This document shows, piece after piece, positions 6,539-13,095 of a stretch of 13,146 nt of DNA. This stretch comes from CAYLRF01 sp964385995. Lineage in GTDB: Bacteria > Bacillota > Clostridia > Lachnospirales > Lachnospiraceae. Within the stretch, counting starts at the first letter, position 1, and every line of letters starts with the position of its first letter. The position numbers and the translations under genes are program-made. The notes under the pieces are model-generated. The model made no database searches and was not told the DNA's origin. It was given only the letters and a program-made list of their open reading frames with translations. The stretch lies in assembly GCA_964385995.1 (NCBI GenBank), contig CAYLRF010000043.1:1-13146 (forward strand). The letters are read 5' to 3'.

Positions 6539-8462
6539 CGCCGTTATTTTCCGTCACGCCCGCTAAGCGGGAAGCGTCCTCTTCCCGCTCCTTTTCGGCG
6601 GCCGCTTCCTCGGCTTTTACCCTGTGGAAGATATCCATGAACTGACTTCCCGTGATGGTCTCTTTTTCTATCAGGTACTCGGCGATCTTATCAAGAGCGT
6701 TTCTGTTGGCCGAAAGAAGCTCCTTGGCCTTCGCGTAGGACTCCTTTAATATGCGCATGACTTCCTTGTCTATCTCGCTCGCCGTCTCCTCGCCGCAGTT
6801 TAAAACGGCGCGCCCGTCCAGATATTTGGACTCGACCGACTCTAAGCCCACCAGGCCGAATTTATCCGACATACCGTACTGGGTAACCATGGACCTCGCG
6901 ATTTTCGTGGCTTTTTCGATGTCATTGGCGGCGCCCGTGGTCACCGTGTCAAAGACGATCTCCTCGGCGGCGCGGCCGGCGAGGAGACCCACAAGCATCG
7001 CATTAAGCTCGCTTTTCGTGTTCAGGTACTTCTCTTCCTCCGGCGTCTGCATCACGTAACCTAAGGCTCCCATGGTTCGCGGGACAATGGTGATCTTCTG
7101 CACCGGCTCCGCGTCTTTTTGAAGAGCGCTTACCAGAGCGTGTCCGACCTCGTGATAAGACACGATGCGCTTCTCCTCGCTATTCATGATGCGATCCTTC
7201 TTTTCTTTCCCGACCAGCACCACCTCCACGGCCTCGAGAAGATCCGACTGAGTCACGACGCGTCGCTTATGCTTAACGGCGTTTATGGCGGCCTCGTTTA
7301 TCATATTCGCGAGATCCGAGCCCACGGCTCCGCTGGTCGCCAGGGCTATGGCCTCCAGATCCACCGACTCATCCATGCGCACATCCTTCGAATGCACCTT
7401 GAGGACGTCCACCCTGCCTTTAAGATCGGGTTTGTCGACGATGATCCTTCGGTCGAATCTCCCGGGACGCAGCAGCGCGGGATCCAGTATCTCCGGCCTG
7501 TTCGTAGCCGCCAGAAGGAGAAGCCCCTTATCGGTCGAGAAACCGTCCATCTCGGAAAGAAGCTGATTTAACGTCTGCTCTCTCTCGTCGTTGCTTCCCA
7601 TGGCGTTGTCGCGGCTCTTTCCTATCGCGTCGATCTCATCTATGAAAATGATGCACGGAGCCATCGACTGAGCCTGTTTAAACAGGTCACGCACCCTCGA
7701 CGCGCCGACGCCGACGTACATTTCCACGAACTCCGAACCCGACAGTGAGAAAAACGGCACCTTTGCCTCTCCCGCGACCGCCTTCGCGAGCAATGTCTTG
7801 CCGGTGCCCGGAGGCCCGACAAGAAGAGCTCCCTTCGGAAGTTTCGCTCCTATCTCGGTATATTTGCCGGGATTATGCAGGAAATCAACTACCTCCTGCA
7901 GCGACTCCTTCGCCTCGTCCTGACCCGCGACATCCTTAAACGTAACACCCGTCTGCTGCTGCACGTATATTTTCGCGTTGCTCTTTCCGAAGCCCATGAC
8001 ACCGCTGCTCGACATTCTCCTCATAAGAAAACTCATGAACAGTAAAATCAGCCCGAAAGGCAGTATCACGGTGAGCACGAAATTCCAAAAGACCGCGGAA
8101 GTCGTATCAGGTACCTCGGCTCCGTATTTGACTCCCGCCTCGTTCAGCTTCGTAACCAGCGTCTCATCGTCAATGATACCCGTGTAATAGGTCCTTTCTA
8201 TGCCCGCGAGTATGTTGTCGGGGCTGTTTCCTTCCTTGGGTATGATTGTATACTGGGAGCTTTCGAAAATGACTTCCTCTACTTCGCCTTTTTCGATCAT
8301 TTCCAAAAACTCGCTGTAGCTTATCTCCTTGGTCGTGGCGTTTCGTGACAGACGCATCATGCCGAGTACCAAAAGTCCCGTGATAAGGGTCGTGACGATG
8401 ATAAGTATAATTCCCTGTCTCCTGCCCTTATTATTGTTATTCTTATTATTTCTGTTATCCAT
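6531..8462 (-). CDS. ftsH: ATP-dependent zinc metalloprotease FtsH
   Basis: Membrane-anchored AAA+ protease that extracts and degrades misfolded membrane proteins and short-lived regulators. It has 643 residues from ATG 8462, the normal length. A polar Asn/Lys-rich N-terminus is followed by membrane segment 1 (about 17-37), an extracytoplasmic domain, and membrane segment 2 (about 124-147). The AAA domain shows Walker A GPPGTGKT (216-223), Walker B IIFIDE (271-276), the pore segment MYVGVGASR and the second region of homology TNRPEILDPALLRPGRFDRR. The peptidase zinc site is HEVGH (437-441), with the third ligand Asp in TTGAANDIEKAT. HEVGH instead of the commoner HEAGH is, to my knowledge, usual in Clostridia. 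An in-frame GTG at 8468 overlaps the RBS GAGAGGTG, so ATG 8462 is preferred. It is the first gene of the ftsH-uvrC transcript. The upstream genes often seen before ftsH in Bacillus (tilS, hpt) are absent. Confidence 0.97.
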   Translation of the reverse strand: MDNRNNKNNNNKGRRQGIILIIVTTLITGLLVLGMMRLSRNATTKEISYSEFLEMIEKGEVEEVIFESSQYTIIPKEGNSPDNILAGIERTYYTGIIDDETLVTKLNEAGVKYGAEVPDTTSAVFWNFVLTVILPFGLILLFMSFLMRRMSSSGVMGFGKSNAKIYVQQQTGVTFKDVAGQDEAKESLQEVVDFLHNPGKYTEIGAKLPKGALLVGPPGTGKTLLAKAVAGEAKVPFFSLSGSEFVEMYVGVGASRVRDLFKQAQSMAPCIIFIDEIDAIGKSRDNAMGSNDEREQTLNQLLSEMDGFSTDKGLLLLAATNRPEILDPALLRPGRFDRRIIVDKPDLKGRVDVLKVHSKDVRMDESVDLEAIALATSGAVGSDLANMINEAAINAVKHKRRVVTQSDLLEAVEVVLVGKEKKDRIMNSEEKRIVSYHEVGHALVSALQKDAEPVQKITIVPRTMGALGYVMQTPEEEKYLNTKSELNAMLVGLLAGRAAEEIVFDTVTTGAANDIEKATKIARSMVTQYGMSDKFGLVGLESVESKYLDGRAVLNCGEETASEIDKEVMRILKESYAKAKELLSANRNALDKIAEYLIEKETITGSQFMDIFHRVKAEEAAAEKEREEDASRLAGVTENNGDV

Positions 8463-8528
8463 TTTCACCTCTCTTTTGACGCGAAGCGGCGCTGCATCGG
8501 GGCTGCCCTTAATGTTTACCGCTAAACT
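8463..8528 (-). promoter_or_regulatory. ftsH leader, divergent copy D of the leader family
   Basis: The minus strand has the inverted repeat GTTTA (8527-8523), N4, TAAAC (8518-8514). A hairpin GATGC (8498-8494) / GCGTC (8482-8478) with a small AGC-GCT inner stem follows, then the RBS GAGAGGTG before ATG 8462. The AAACT/AGTTT end (8524-8528) lies 66 bases from the start codon, the same distance as in the hprK leader. Primary sequence similarity to the hprK copy is partial. The shared order, spacing and paired arms are the evidence that it belongs to the same family. Confidence 0.45.
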
Positions 8529-8605
8529 AAGCCTTTTCGCGTCCCTGCCCTTTCAGGTATGCCGCCGCGACGGGCGCGGAAGCTTTTCCCCCCGGGGCCT
8601 TTTAT

Positions 8606-8617
8606 CGCCTTCGGGCG
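8606..8617 (-). other. Stable short hairpin at the 5' end of the ftsH transcript
   Basis: CGCC/GGCG pair around a four-base loop. The minus-strand transcript carries loop CGAA; the opposite strand would carry the very stable UUCG loop. It begins a few bases after the predicted ftsH transcription start near 8622. Such a 5' terminal stem may protect the mRNA. A further GC stem (CCGCG/CGCGG type) follows within the leader. Confidence 0.35.
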
Positions 8618-8628
8618 CCGTCTGATGT

Positions 8629-8658
8629 ATTATAAATGACCGCGCCGCTATAAATCAA
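8629..8658 (-). promoter_or_regulatory. Sigma-70/SigA-type promoter for ftsH-uvrC
   Basis: On the minus strand TTGATT (8658-8653) and a consensus TATAAT (8634-8629) are separated by 18 bases. Transcription would start near 8622, giving a structured leader of about 160 bases that includes the leader repeat. This is the best promoter on the minus strand in the intergenic region and should drive ftsH, uvrC and possibly the genes beyond. Confidence 0.75.
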
Positions 8659-8751
8659 CCGAAAAGAACACTCTTTCACATTCTGTTCACAGACTTTGTT
8701 ACTGTTCACATGCGATTTCTGACAGATGCATAGATTCGTTGTGCCTGCACA

Positions 8752-8806
8752 TAAGAGGCTGTGTATCTGTCCGAATCAGACTGCGTAGCGGGAACTTTCC
8801 CCACAT
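8752..8806. repeat. 55-base repeat, left copy at the assembly gap
   Basis: These 55 bases (starting TAAGAGGCTG, ending CCCCACAT) are identical to 8907-8961. The copy ends exactly at the last base before the run of N. The bases CACATAAG overlap its start (8748-8755), and CACATAAG also occurs where the right copy ends, so a tandem array with a unit near 54 bases is possible. The match can equally be an assembler overlap. No coding function is evident. Confidence 0.85.
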
Positions 8807-8906
8807 NNNNNNNNNNNNNNNNNNNNNNNNNNNNNNNNNNNNNNNNNNNNNNNNNNNNNNNNNNNNNNNNNNNNNNNNNNNNNNNNNNNNNNNNNNNNNN
8901 NNNNNN
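8807..8906. other. Assembly gap (100 N)
   Basis: Exactly 100 ambiguous bases, the conventional placeholder for a gap of unknown size. Reading frames that cross it are not meaningful. True content could be nothing (overlapping contigs), more copies of the 55-base repeat, or an unassembled element. Confidence 0.99.
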
Positions 8907-8961
8907 TAAGAGGCTGTGTATCTGTCCGAATCAGACTGCGTAGCGGGAACTTTCCCCACAT
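8907..8961. repeat. 55-base repeat, right copy at the assembly gap
   Basis: Identical to 8752-8806 and starting at the first base after the gap. Unlike the left copy it continues into AAGCAAGACG and the palindromic element that follows. Repeats that end exactly at contig borders are typical of a sequence present more than once in the genome, which breaks de Bruijn graph assembly. Confidence 0.85.
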
Positions 8962-8971
8962 AAGCAAGACG

Positions 8972-9029
8972 CACGCCGCAAAGCGGAGTTCAAAAGCTGC
9001 GCAGCAGCCGGCTTTGCAAATGAGGCGTG
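8972..9029. repeat. Long nested palindrome (REP-like structured element)
   Basis: Three nested stems share one axis: CACGCC (8972-8977) with GGCGTG (9024-9029); GCAAAGCGG (8978-8986) with CC-G-GCTTTGC (9008-9017, one bulged G); and an inner GCTGC-GCA-GCAGC hairpin (8996-9008). The total span is 58 bases. No T tract follows on either side, so it does not look like a simple terminator. It resembles the palindromic units of REP-type repeats or the ends of small non-autonomous elements. Its position beside the 55-base repeat suggests that both belong to one repeated unit. Confidence 0.55.
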
Positions 9030-9081
9030 GTGCTGTGAATTGTAACCGGACTTTTAAGGGATCCCAACGGACAGAACCCGC

Positions 9082-9156
9082 TTAAACCGCCGCGATACCC
9101 GAGCTTTTCGGATAATTAAGACTGCACATCGGTAATATTTGTAGTATACTTGTCAT
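9082..9156 (-). CDS. 24-codon ORF behind a leader copy (uncertain)
   Basis: The minus strand reads ATG at 9156, begins MTSILQILPMCS, and stops with TAA at 9084-9082. Its only support is context: it is preceded at the same 66-base spacing by leader copy B, with an RBS AAAGAGGAAAAC directly before the ATG, just like hprK. It could be a leader peptide, the stump of a lost gene, or chance. I do not recognise the peptide. It contains a hydrophobic start but no membrane segment of adequate length. Confidence 0.25.
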   Translation of the reverse strand: MTSILQILPMCSLNYPKSSGIAAV

Positions 9157-9157
9157 G

Positions 9158-9223
9158 TTTTCCTCTTTCCCGACGCGCCTTAGCTCGGCATAGAGGTAGC
9201 TTTGGAAGCTTACTTTAAAACTT
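9158..9223 (-). repeat. Leader repeat, copy B
   Basis: A 66-base stretch strongly similar to the hprK leader (4480-4545) over its full length and in the same strand orientation. It has the arms AAGTTTT (9223-9217) and TAAGCTT (9212-9206), then CTTCC, a GCCGAGC/GCGTCGG region able to form a bulged stem, and the RBS-like GGAAAGAGGAAAAC. It directly precedes the 24-codon ORF and abuts copy C. It is transcribable only away from feoAB. Confidence 0.7.
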
Positions 9224-9285
9224 TCCTCTTTCCGACTCGTCCCGGCGCATCATAAGGGCCGTTTCGGAAGTTTACTTTTAAACTT
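9221..9285 (-). repeat. Leader repeat, copy C (tandem)
   Basis: A second tandem copy immediately upstream (in minus orientation) of copy B, sharing CTT at the junction and one base shorter. The inverted repeat is perfect here: AAGTTTA (9268-9274), CTTT, TAAACTT (9279-9285) as read on the plus strand. It keeps the GGAAAGAGGAAAG box, but no start codon follows at the expected distance. On the plus strand its end runs into TTGAAC (9285-9290), so it could also act on a feoAB promoter. Confidence 0.7.
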
Positions 9286-9350
9286 TGAACCATGCGGGGA
9301 CTCACGTTTCGTATGTGATTTTTAAGACAGCCGGCCGCGAACATGCGCCG

Positions 9351-9400
9351 CGCGAAAGGCCTTAACCCCGCGTTTCGCGTTCATTTAAAGAAAGGCGATT
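9351..9400 (+). promoter_or_regulatory. feoAB leader hairpin and ribosome binding site
   Basis: CGCGAAA (9351-9357) pairs perfectly with TTTCGCG (9373-9379) around a 15-base loop, ten bases before AGAAAGG (9389-9395). That RBS is 5 bases from GTG 9401 and 11 bases from the in-frame ATG 9407, so GTG is slightly favoured. I find no convincing Fur or DtxR-type box, and no clear -10 element, in the 120 bases upstream. Confidence 0.4.
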
Positions 9401-11818
9401 GTGAATATGACACTTAAAGACTTAAAGACGGGAGAAAGCGCGGTTATCACAAACGTCGGAGGCTTCGGAGCCTTAAGGCAGCATTTTCTCGATATGGGCG
9501 TCATACCCGGCGCGGAGGTAACCGTCGTGAAATTCGCGCCGATGGGAGACCCCATGGAGCTTCAAATACACGGCTATGAACTTACATTACGCCTCGCGGA
9601 CGCCGGGCAGATAGAAATTTCCCCGATAAAAGAAAGAACAAATCCTCACAAACATGTCACAAGGATTTACGAGACCGAGCATCCCGGACTCGGCGAAGGA
9701 AAAATTAAGGGTAAGCAAACGCCTGCCCGTAAGGACGTCGGCGCCTCAGATACCGACGACATCAAAGATCCCGGTACATCTTCAGTCTCTCCCTCCGATA
9801 AGAAAAAGAAGCCTTCAGGCAGCTTAGGGCATCTCACATTCGCCCTTGTCGGCAATCAAAACAGCGGCAAGACCACTCTCTTTAATCAGCTAACCGGCGC
9901 GAATCAGCATGTCGGGAATTTCCCCGGAGTCACCGTAGACAGAAAAGACGGCGCCATAAAAGGACATCCGGACACTGTGGTGACGGATCTTCCCGGAATT
10001 TACTCCATGTCGCCGTACAGCAGTGAGGAAGTCGTCTCCAGGAATTTCGTCATAGACGAAAAACCGAACGCCATCATAAATATCGTCGACGCGACGAATG
10101 TGGAAAGAAATCTGTATCTGACCATGCAGCTTCTGGAAATGAACGTGCCGACGGTCATCGCTCTTAACATGATGGACGAGGTGACGGGAAACAACGGCGC
10201 CATAGACATAAACGGCATGGAAAAGCTCCTCGGCGTCCCGGTTGTCCCCATTTCCGCCGCGAAAAACGAAGGCGTAAGAGAACTCGCCGAACACGTGCTT
10301 TATGTCGCGCGGCATGACGAGCGGCCGAAAAAACAGGATTTTTGCAGCAGGGACAATCACGGCGGAGCCATTCACAGAGCCATACACGCCGTGGAAGCCG
10401 TCATAGAGGACCACGTCGAAGCCGCGAATCTTCCGCTTCGATTCGCCGCCACGAAGATGATCGAAGGCGACAGCCTCATAAAAGACGCCCTAAAGCTCGA
10501 CCCGAATGAGGAAGAGATGATAGAGCACATCGCCGCGCAGATGGAAAAGGAAAGTAAGATGGATCGCCGCGCCGCCATCGCCGACATGCGTTTTGATTTC
10601 ATCGAATACGTCTGCGAGCGCACAGTGCAAAAACCGGGACTCAGTAAAGAGCGCGCCCGCTCGGAGAAAATAGACCGCGTCCTCACGGGCAAGTGGACCG
10701 CCATCCCCTGTTTTATCATCATCATGGCGGCCGTCTTCTTTCTAACGTTCAACGTAATAGGGGCGTTTTTGCAGAGGATACTCGCCTCCGGCATAGACGC
10801 GGCGGCACAGGCCGTCGACACTCTTCTTTCCTCCGCTCACGTCGCGGGGGCGCTTCGCAGTCTCGTGATGGACGGGATATTTAAGGGAGTCGGAAGCGTC
10901 CTTAGCTTTCTTCCCATCGTGGTCACTCTCTTCTTCTTTCTCTCAGTAATGGAGGACAGCGGTTACGTGGCGAGGGTGGCCTTTTTCATGGATAAGCTTC
11001 TTCGTAAGATCGGTCTTTCCGGAAGAAGCATAGTGCCCATGCTTATAGGTTTCGGCTGCACGGTTCCCGCGGTCATGGCGACGCGCACGCTTCCAAGCAG
11101 AAGGGACCGAATGATGACCGTGCTTCTGACGCCTTTTATGAGCTGCTCGGCGAAGCTTCCGATTTATTCATTTTTCGTGAACGCGTTCTTCCCCGGGAAG
11201 GGAGGCCTTATCATGACCGGCCTTTACGTACTCGGCATCGCGGTCGGCATACTCGTCGCTCTTTTATTTAAAGGAACGCTGTTTAAGGGAGAGGCGGTGC
11301 CTTTTGTCATGGAGCTTCCCAATTACAGGATGCCGGGCATTAAAAACGTCGCCCGCCTGCTGTGGGATAAGGCGAAGGATTTTCTTTCAAGGGCTTTTAG
11401 CGTCATCCTTCTCGCCACCATCGCGGTATGGTTTTTGCAAAGTTTTGACGTAAGGCTTCGCATGGTAAGCGACTCAAAGGACAGCCTCATGGCCGCGATA
11501 GCGGGGTTTATCGCGCCTGTCTTTAAACCGCTCGGACTCGGGGACTGGCGGATCGTAACCTCGCTTATAAGCGGCTTCATGGCTAAAGAGAGCGTGGTCG
11601 CGACAATGGGCATACTCTTTGAAGGCGGCGTGCGCTCGGCGCTTTCCGTATCCTCGGCTGCCACCATGCTCGTCTTCTCGCTTCTTTACACTCCGTGCGT
11701 GGCGTCCGTCACCGCGATAGGAAGGGAGCTGAACAAAAAATGGGCCTTCGGAGTCATCGTATGGCAGTGTCTCATCGCATGGGCAGTAGCGTTTATCACA
11801 CATATGATAGTGGCATAG
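9401..11818 (+). CDS. feoB: FeoA-FeoB fusion, ferrous iron transporter
   Basis: Imports Fe2+ across the cytoplasmic membrane under low-oxygen conditions. The 805-residue protein joins a FeoA-like SH3 domain (about 1-76, LKDLKTGESAVI to QIEISPI) through a charged, Ser/Lys-rich linker (about 77-144) to a complete FeoB. The FeoB G domain has G1 GNQNSGKT (151-158), GNFPGVTVD with the G2 Thr, G3 DLPG (196-199), G4 NMMD (256-259) and G5 SAAK (285-288). A helical region leads to the membrane part from about residue 430. The two Gate motifs are visible as GFGCTVPAVMATRTLPSRRDR (the Cys-containing first gate) and LYTPCVASVTAIG. FeoA is normally a separate small protein, and fusion to FeoB is known in some anaerobes. 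The start is GTG 9401 or ATG 9407. The gene stands alone, divergent from ftsH and convergent with an integrase. Confidence 0.95.
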   Translation: MNMTLKDLKTGESAVITNVGGFGALRQHFLDMGVIPGAEVTVVKFAPMGDPMELQIHGYELTLRLADAGQIEISPIKERTNPHKHVTRIYETEHPGLGEGKIKGKQTPARKDVGASDTDDIKDPGTSSVSPSDKKKKPSGSLGHLTFALVGNQNSGKTTLFNQLTGANQHVGNFPGVTVDRKDGAIKGHPDTVVTDLPGIYSMSPYSSEEVVSRNFVIDEKPNAIINIVDATNVERNLYLTMQLLEMNVPTVIALNMMDEVTGNNGAIDINGMEKLLGVPVVPISAAKNEGVRELAEHVLYVARHDERPKKQDFCSRDNHGGAIHRAIHAVEAVIEDHVEAANLPLRFAATKMIEGDSLIKDALKLDPNEEEMIEHIAAQMEKESKMDRRAAIADMRFDFIEYVCERTVQKPGLSKERARSEKIDRVLTGKWTAIPCFIIIMAAVFFLTFNVIGAFLQRILASGIDAAAQAVDTLLSSAHVAGALRSLVMDGIFKGVGSVLSFLPIVVTLFFFLSVMEDSGYVARVAFFMDKLLRKIGLSGRSIVPMLIGFGCTVPAVMATRTLPSRRDRMMTVLLTPFMSCSAKLPIYSFFVNAFFPGKGGLIMTGLYVLGIAVGILVALLFKGTLFKGEAVPFVMELPNYRMPGIKNVARLLWDKAKDFLSRAFSVILLATIAVWFLQSFDVRLRMVSDSKDSLMAAIAGFIAPVFKPLGLGDWRIVTSLISGFMAKESVVATMGILFEGGVRSALSVSSAATMLVFSLLYTPCVASVTAIGRELNKKWAFGVIVWQCLIAWAVAFITHMIVA

Positions 11819-11908
11819 AGCAAAAAAACTTGTCAGTTAAACTCTGCCGCCGTGAGCTCCCGCCCCTGCCACATTTCCATTTTTCACTGATTCGTATCGG
11901 CGGAAAAA
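11819..11908. other. Convergent junction between feoAB and the integrase
   Basis: Ninety bases separate the two convergent stops. CCGCC and GGCGG occur but are far apart, and no hairpin with a T tract is visible on either strand. This would be the natural place for an attachment site, but only one side of the insertion is in view, so no core duplication can be established. Confidence 0.4.
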
Positions 11909-12871
11909 CTATATCGGCAACAGCTTCTCCATTTGTTCCCTTTTGCGTTCTATGGATGAGTGAACGTATGTGTTAAGCGTTACACCTACCCCGGCATGTC
12001 CGAGTATTTCGCTAAGCGACTTTACATCCATCCCGATCTCTATACAGCGCGTCGCAAATGTATGTCTGAGTGCGTGATAATTCACGTGCCTCAGCCCCGA
12101 TTTTTCAAGTAAACGGCTGAAACGATATTCGTACGTCCGAGGACTGATAAAATTATCTTTTTCTGAAACAAGAAATTCAGAACAAGCTTTTTTTCTTCTG
12201 TCTGCCAATAAAGGCAAAATCGCGGAAGCTATGGGAATATCCCGAACGGAGGATGCGGATTTAGGCGAATCCAATATCAATCTGGTTGCTGCCGCAGTGT
12301 TCGGATTTGTATCCGGCACCCTCGCTACGGTATGTCTGATATGAAGAATACCTTTCTGAAGATCCACATTCTCCCACGAAAGTCCGCACACCTCTCCAAT
12401 GCGAAGTCCCGCGTTTAAGCTTAGCAGTACACCTATAGATGTGGCGCACCGATGTTTGAAAATATAAGTAACCAGCTTCGCTTGCTCATCGCGTTCAAGT
12501 ATTTGCGGTTCCCGTTTATTTGGTATCGGTTTAAAAATATCACTTTTAAGCGGACGGCAATATTTCTCTGTAACGGCAAAACTTATTACAGCGTCAATAA
12601 TCGTTGCCATGCTGCGAACATATGAAGCGGACAGTGTTCTTATTCCTCTCTCCTCAAATTCTCCTCCAAGCTTTCGCGCGAGAAATTTATTTACAGTCAC
12701 AGCCGTTAGCCTCGAAATATTTTCCTCGCCCAACTCAGGCAAAATATGCTTATCAATAAGTTCCCGATATTTATGCTCGGTAGAGCCTTTCATATGGAAT
12801 CTGCGATTCGTAAACCATAGTTCCAAAATATCCGCGAAGCGCATTTTACGGTCGGATCGTATTTTTGACAT
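11909..12871 (-). CDS. Tyrosine recombinase / phage-type integrase
   Basis: Catalyses site-specific integration and excision of a mobile element through a 3'-phosphotyrosyl intermediate. From ATG 12871 it has 320 residues. An N-terminal SAM-like core-binding domain (about 12-105, LWFTNRRFHMKGSTEHKY and TVNKFLARKL) precedes the catalytic domain. The catalytic residues are visible: Arg157 in GLRIGE, a likely Lys204, His266 and Arg269 in HALRH, His292 in LGHAGVG and the nucleophile Tyr302 in LNTYVHS. The C-terminal pattern is like that of Tn916-type and phage integrases of Firmicutes. It lacks the extra N-terminal arm-binding domain of the longest members. An ATG at 12895 is also in frame; ATG 12871 is preferred because GGAGGGG (12880-12886) lies 8 bases before it. 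It is visibly AT-richer than its neighbours, consistent with recent transfer. Confidence 0.9.
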   Translation of the reverse strand: MSKIRSDRKMRFADILELWFTNRRFHMKGSTEHKYRELIDKHILPELGEENISRLTAVTVNKFLARKLGGEFEERGIRTLSASYVRSMATIIDAVISFAVTEKYCRPLKSDIFKPIPNKREPQILERDEQAKLVTYIFKHRCATSIGVLLSLNAGLRIGEVCGLSWENVDLQKGILHIRHTVARVPDTNPNTAAATRLILDSPKSASSVRDIPIASAILPLLADRRKKACSEFLVSEKDNFISPRTYEYRFSRLLEKSGLRHVNYHALRHTFATRCIEIGMDVKSLSEILGHAGVGVTLNTYVHSSIERKREQMEKLLPI

Positions 12872-12957
12872 TCGTAAAGCCCCTCCCCCATTCATCTTAA
12901 ATCTGCCTTCCCACGAAACACTTTAATCTGATGGCCTGATGGTGTTCTCACGCTGAC

Positions 12958-13095
12958 ATGTACGAAGAAGAGATAGAAAAATCAGACTGATACCGACAAA
13001 AAAGACTCTCCGGCTTATCCGAAAGCGAGTTCGGCGACGTAATAAAATACATGCTCGAAAATAACTGCAAACTCGAGCAGGAAGCGCTTGACTGA
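12958..13095 (+). pseudogene. Possible broken small ORF near the right edge
   Basis: ATG 12958 reads MYEEEIEKSD, then TGA at 12988-12990. The same frame continues as YRQKRLSGLSESEFGD and ends at TGA 13093-13095 after KLEQEALD. The second half has protein-like composition (amphipathic, Glu/Lys/Leu-rich). No clear RBS precedes the ATG. It may be a decayed gene, the end of a gene starting elsewhere, or chance. I do not recognise it. Confidence 0.25.

Noticed and set aside
8752..8961. CRISPR array suspicion for the repeat around the gap
   Set aside because: Only two copies of a 55-base unit are visible, no spacers are seen, and no cas gene is present; the repeat length is outside the usual range.
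8699..8974. Minus-strand open frame spanning the N gap
   Set aside because: It crosses 100 unknown bases and is open mainly because N cannot give stops; the two ends translate the same 55-base repeat in different frames.
9285..9316. feoAB promoter with TTGAAC as -35
   Set aside because: TTGAAC at 9285-9290 is a fair -35, but no acceptable -10 lies 16-19 bases downstream (the nearest TATG-type sequence is about 21 bases away).
9890..10414. Minus-strand frame opposite the feoB G domain
   Set aside because: It overlaps the conserved GTPase motifs of feoB and has no domain, RBS or context of its own.
11819..13012. Possible att direct repeat (CAAAAAAACT near 11822 and ACAAAAAAGACTCTC near 12998)
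   Set aside because: The match is short, mostly an A tract and imperfect; it cannot be separated from chance.
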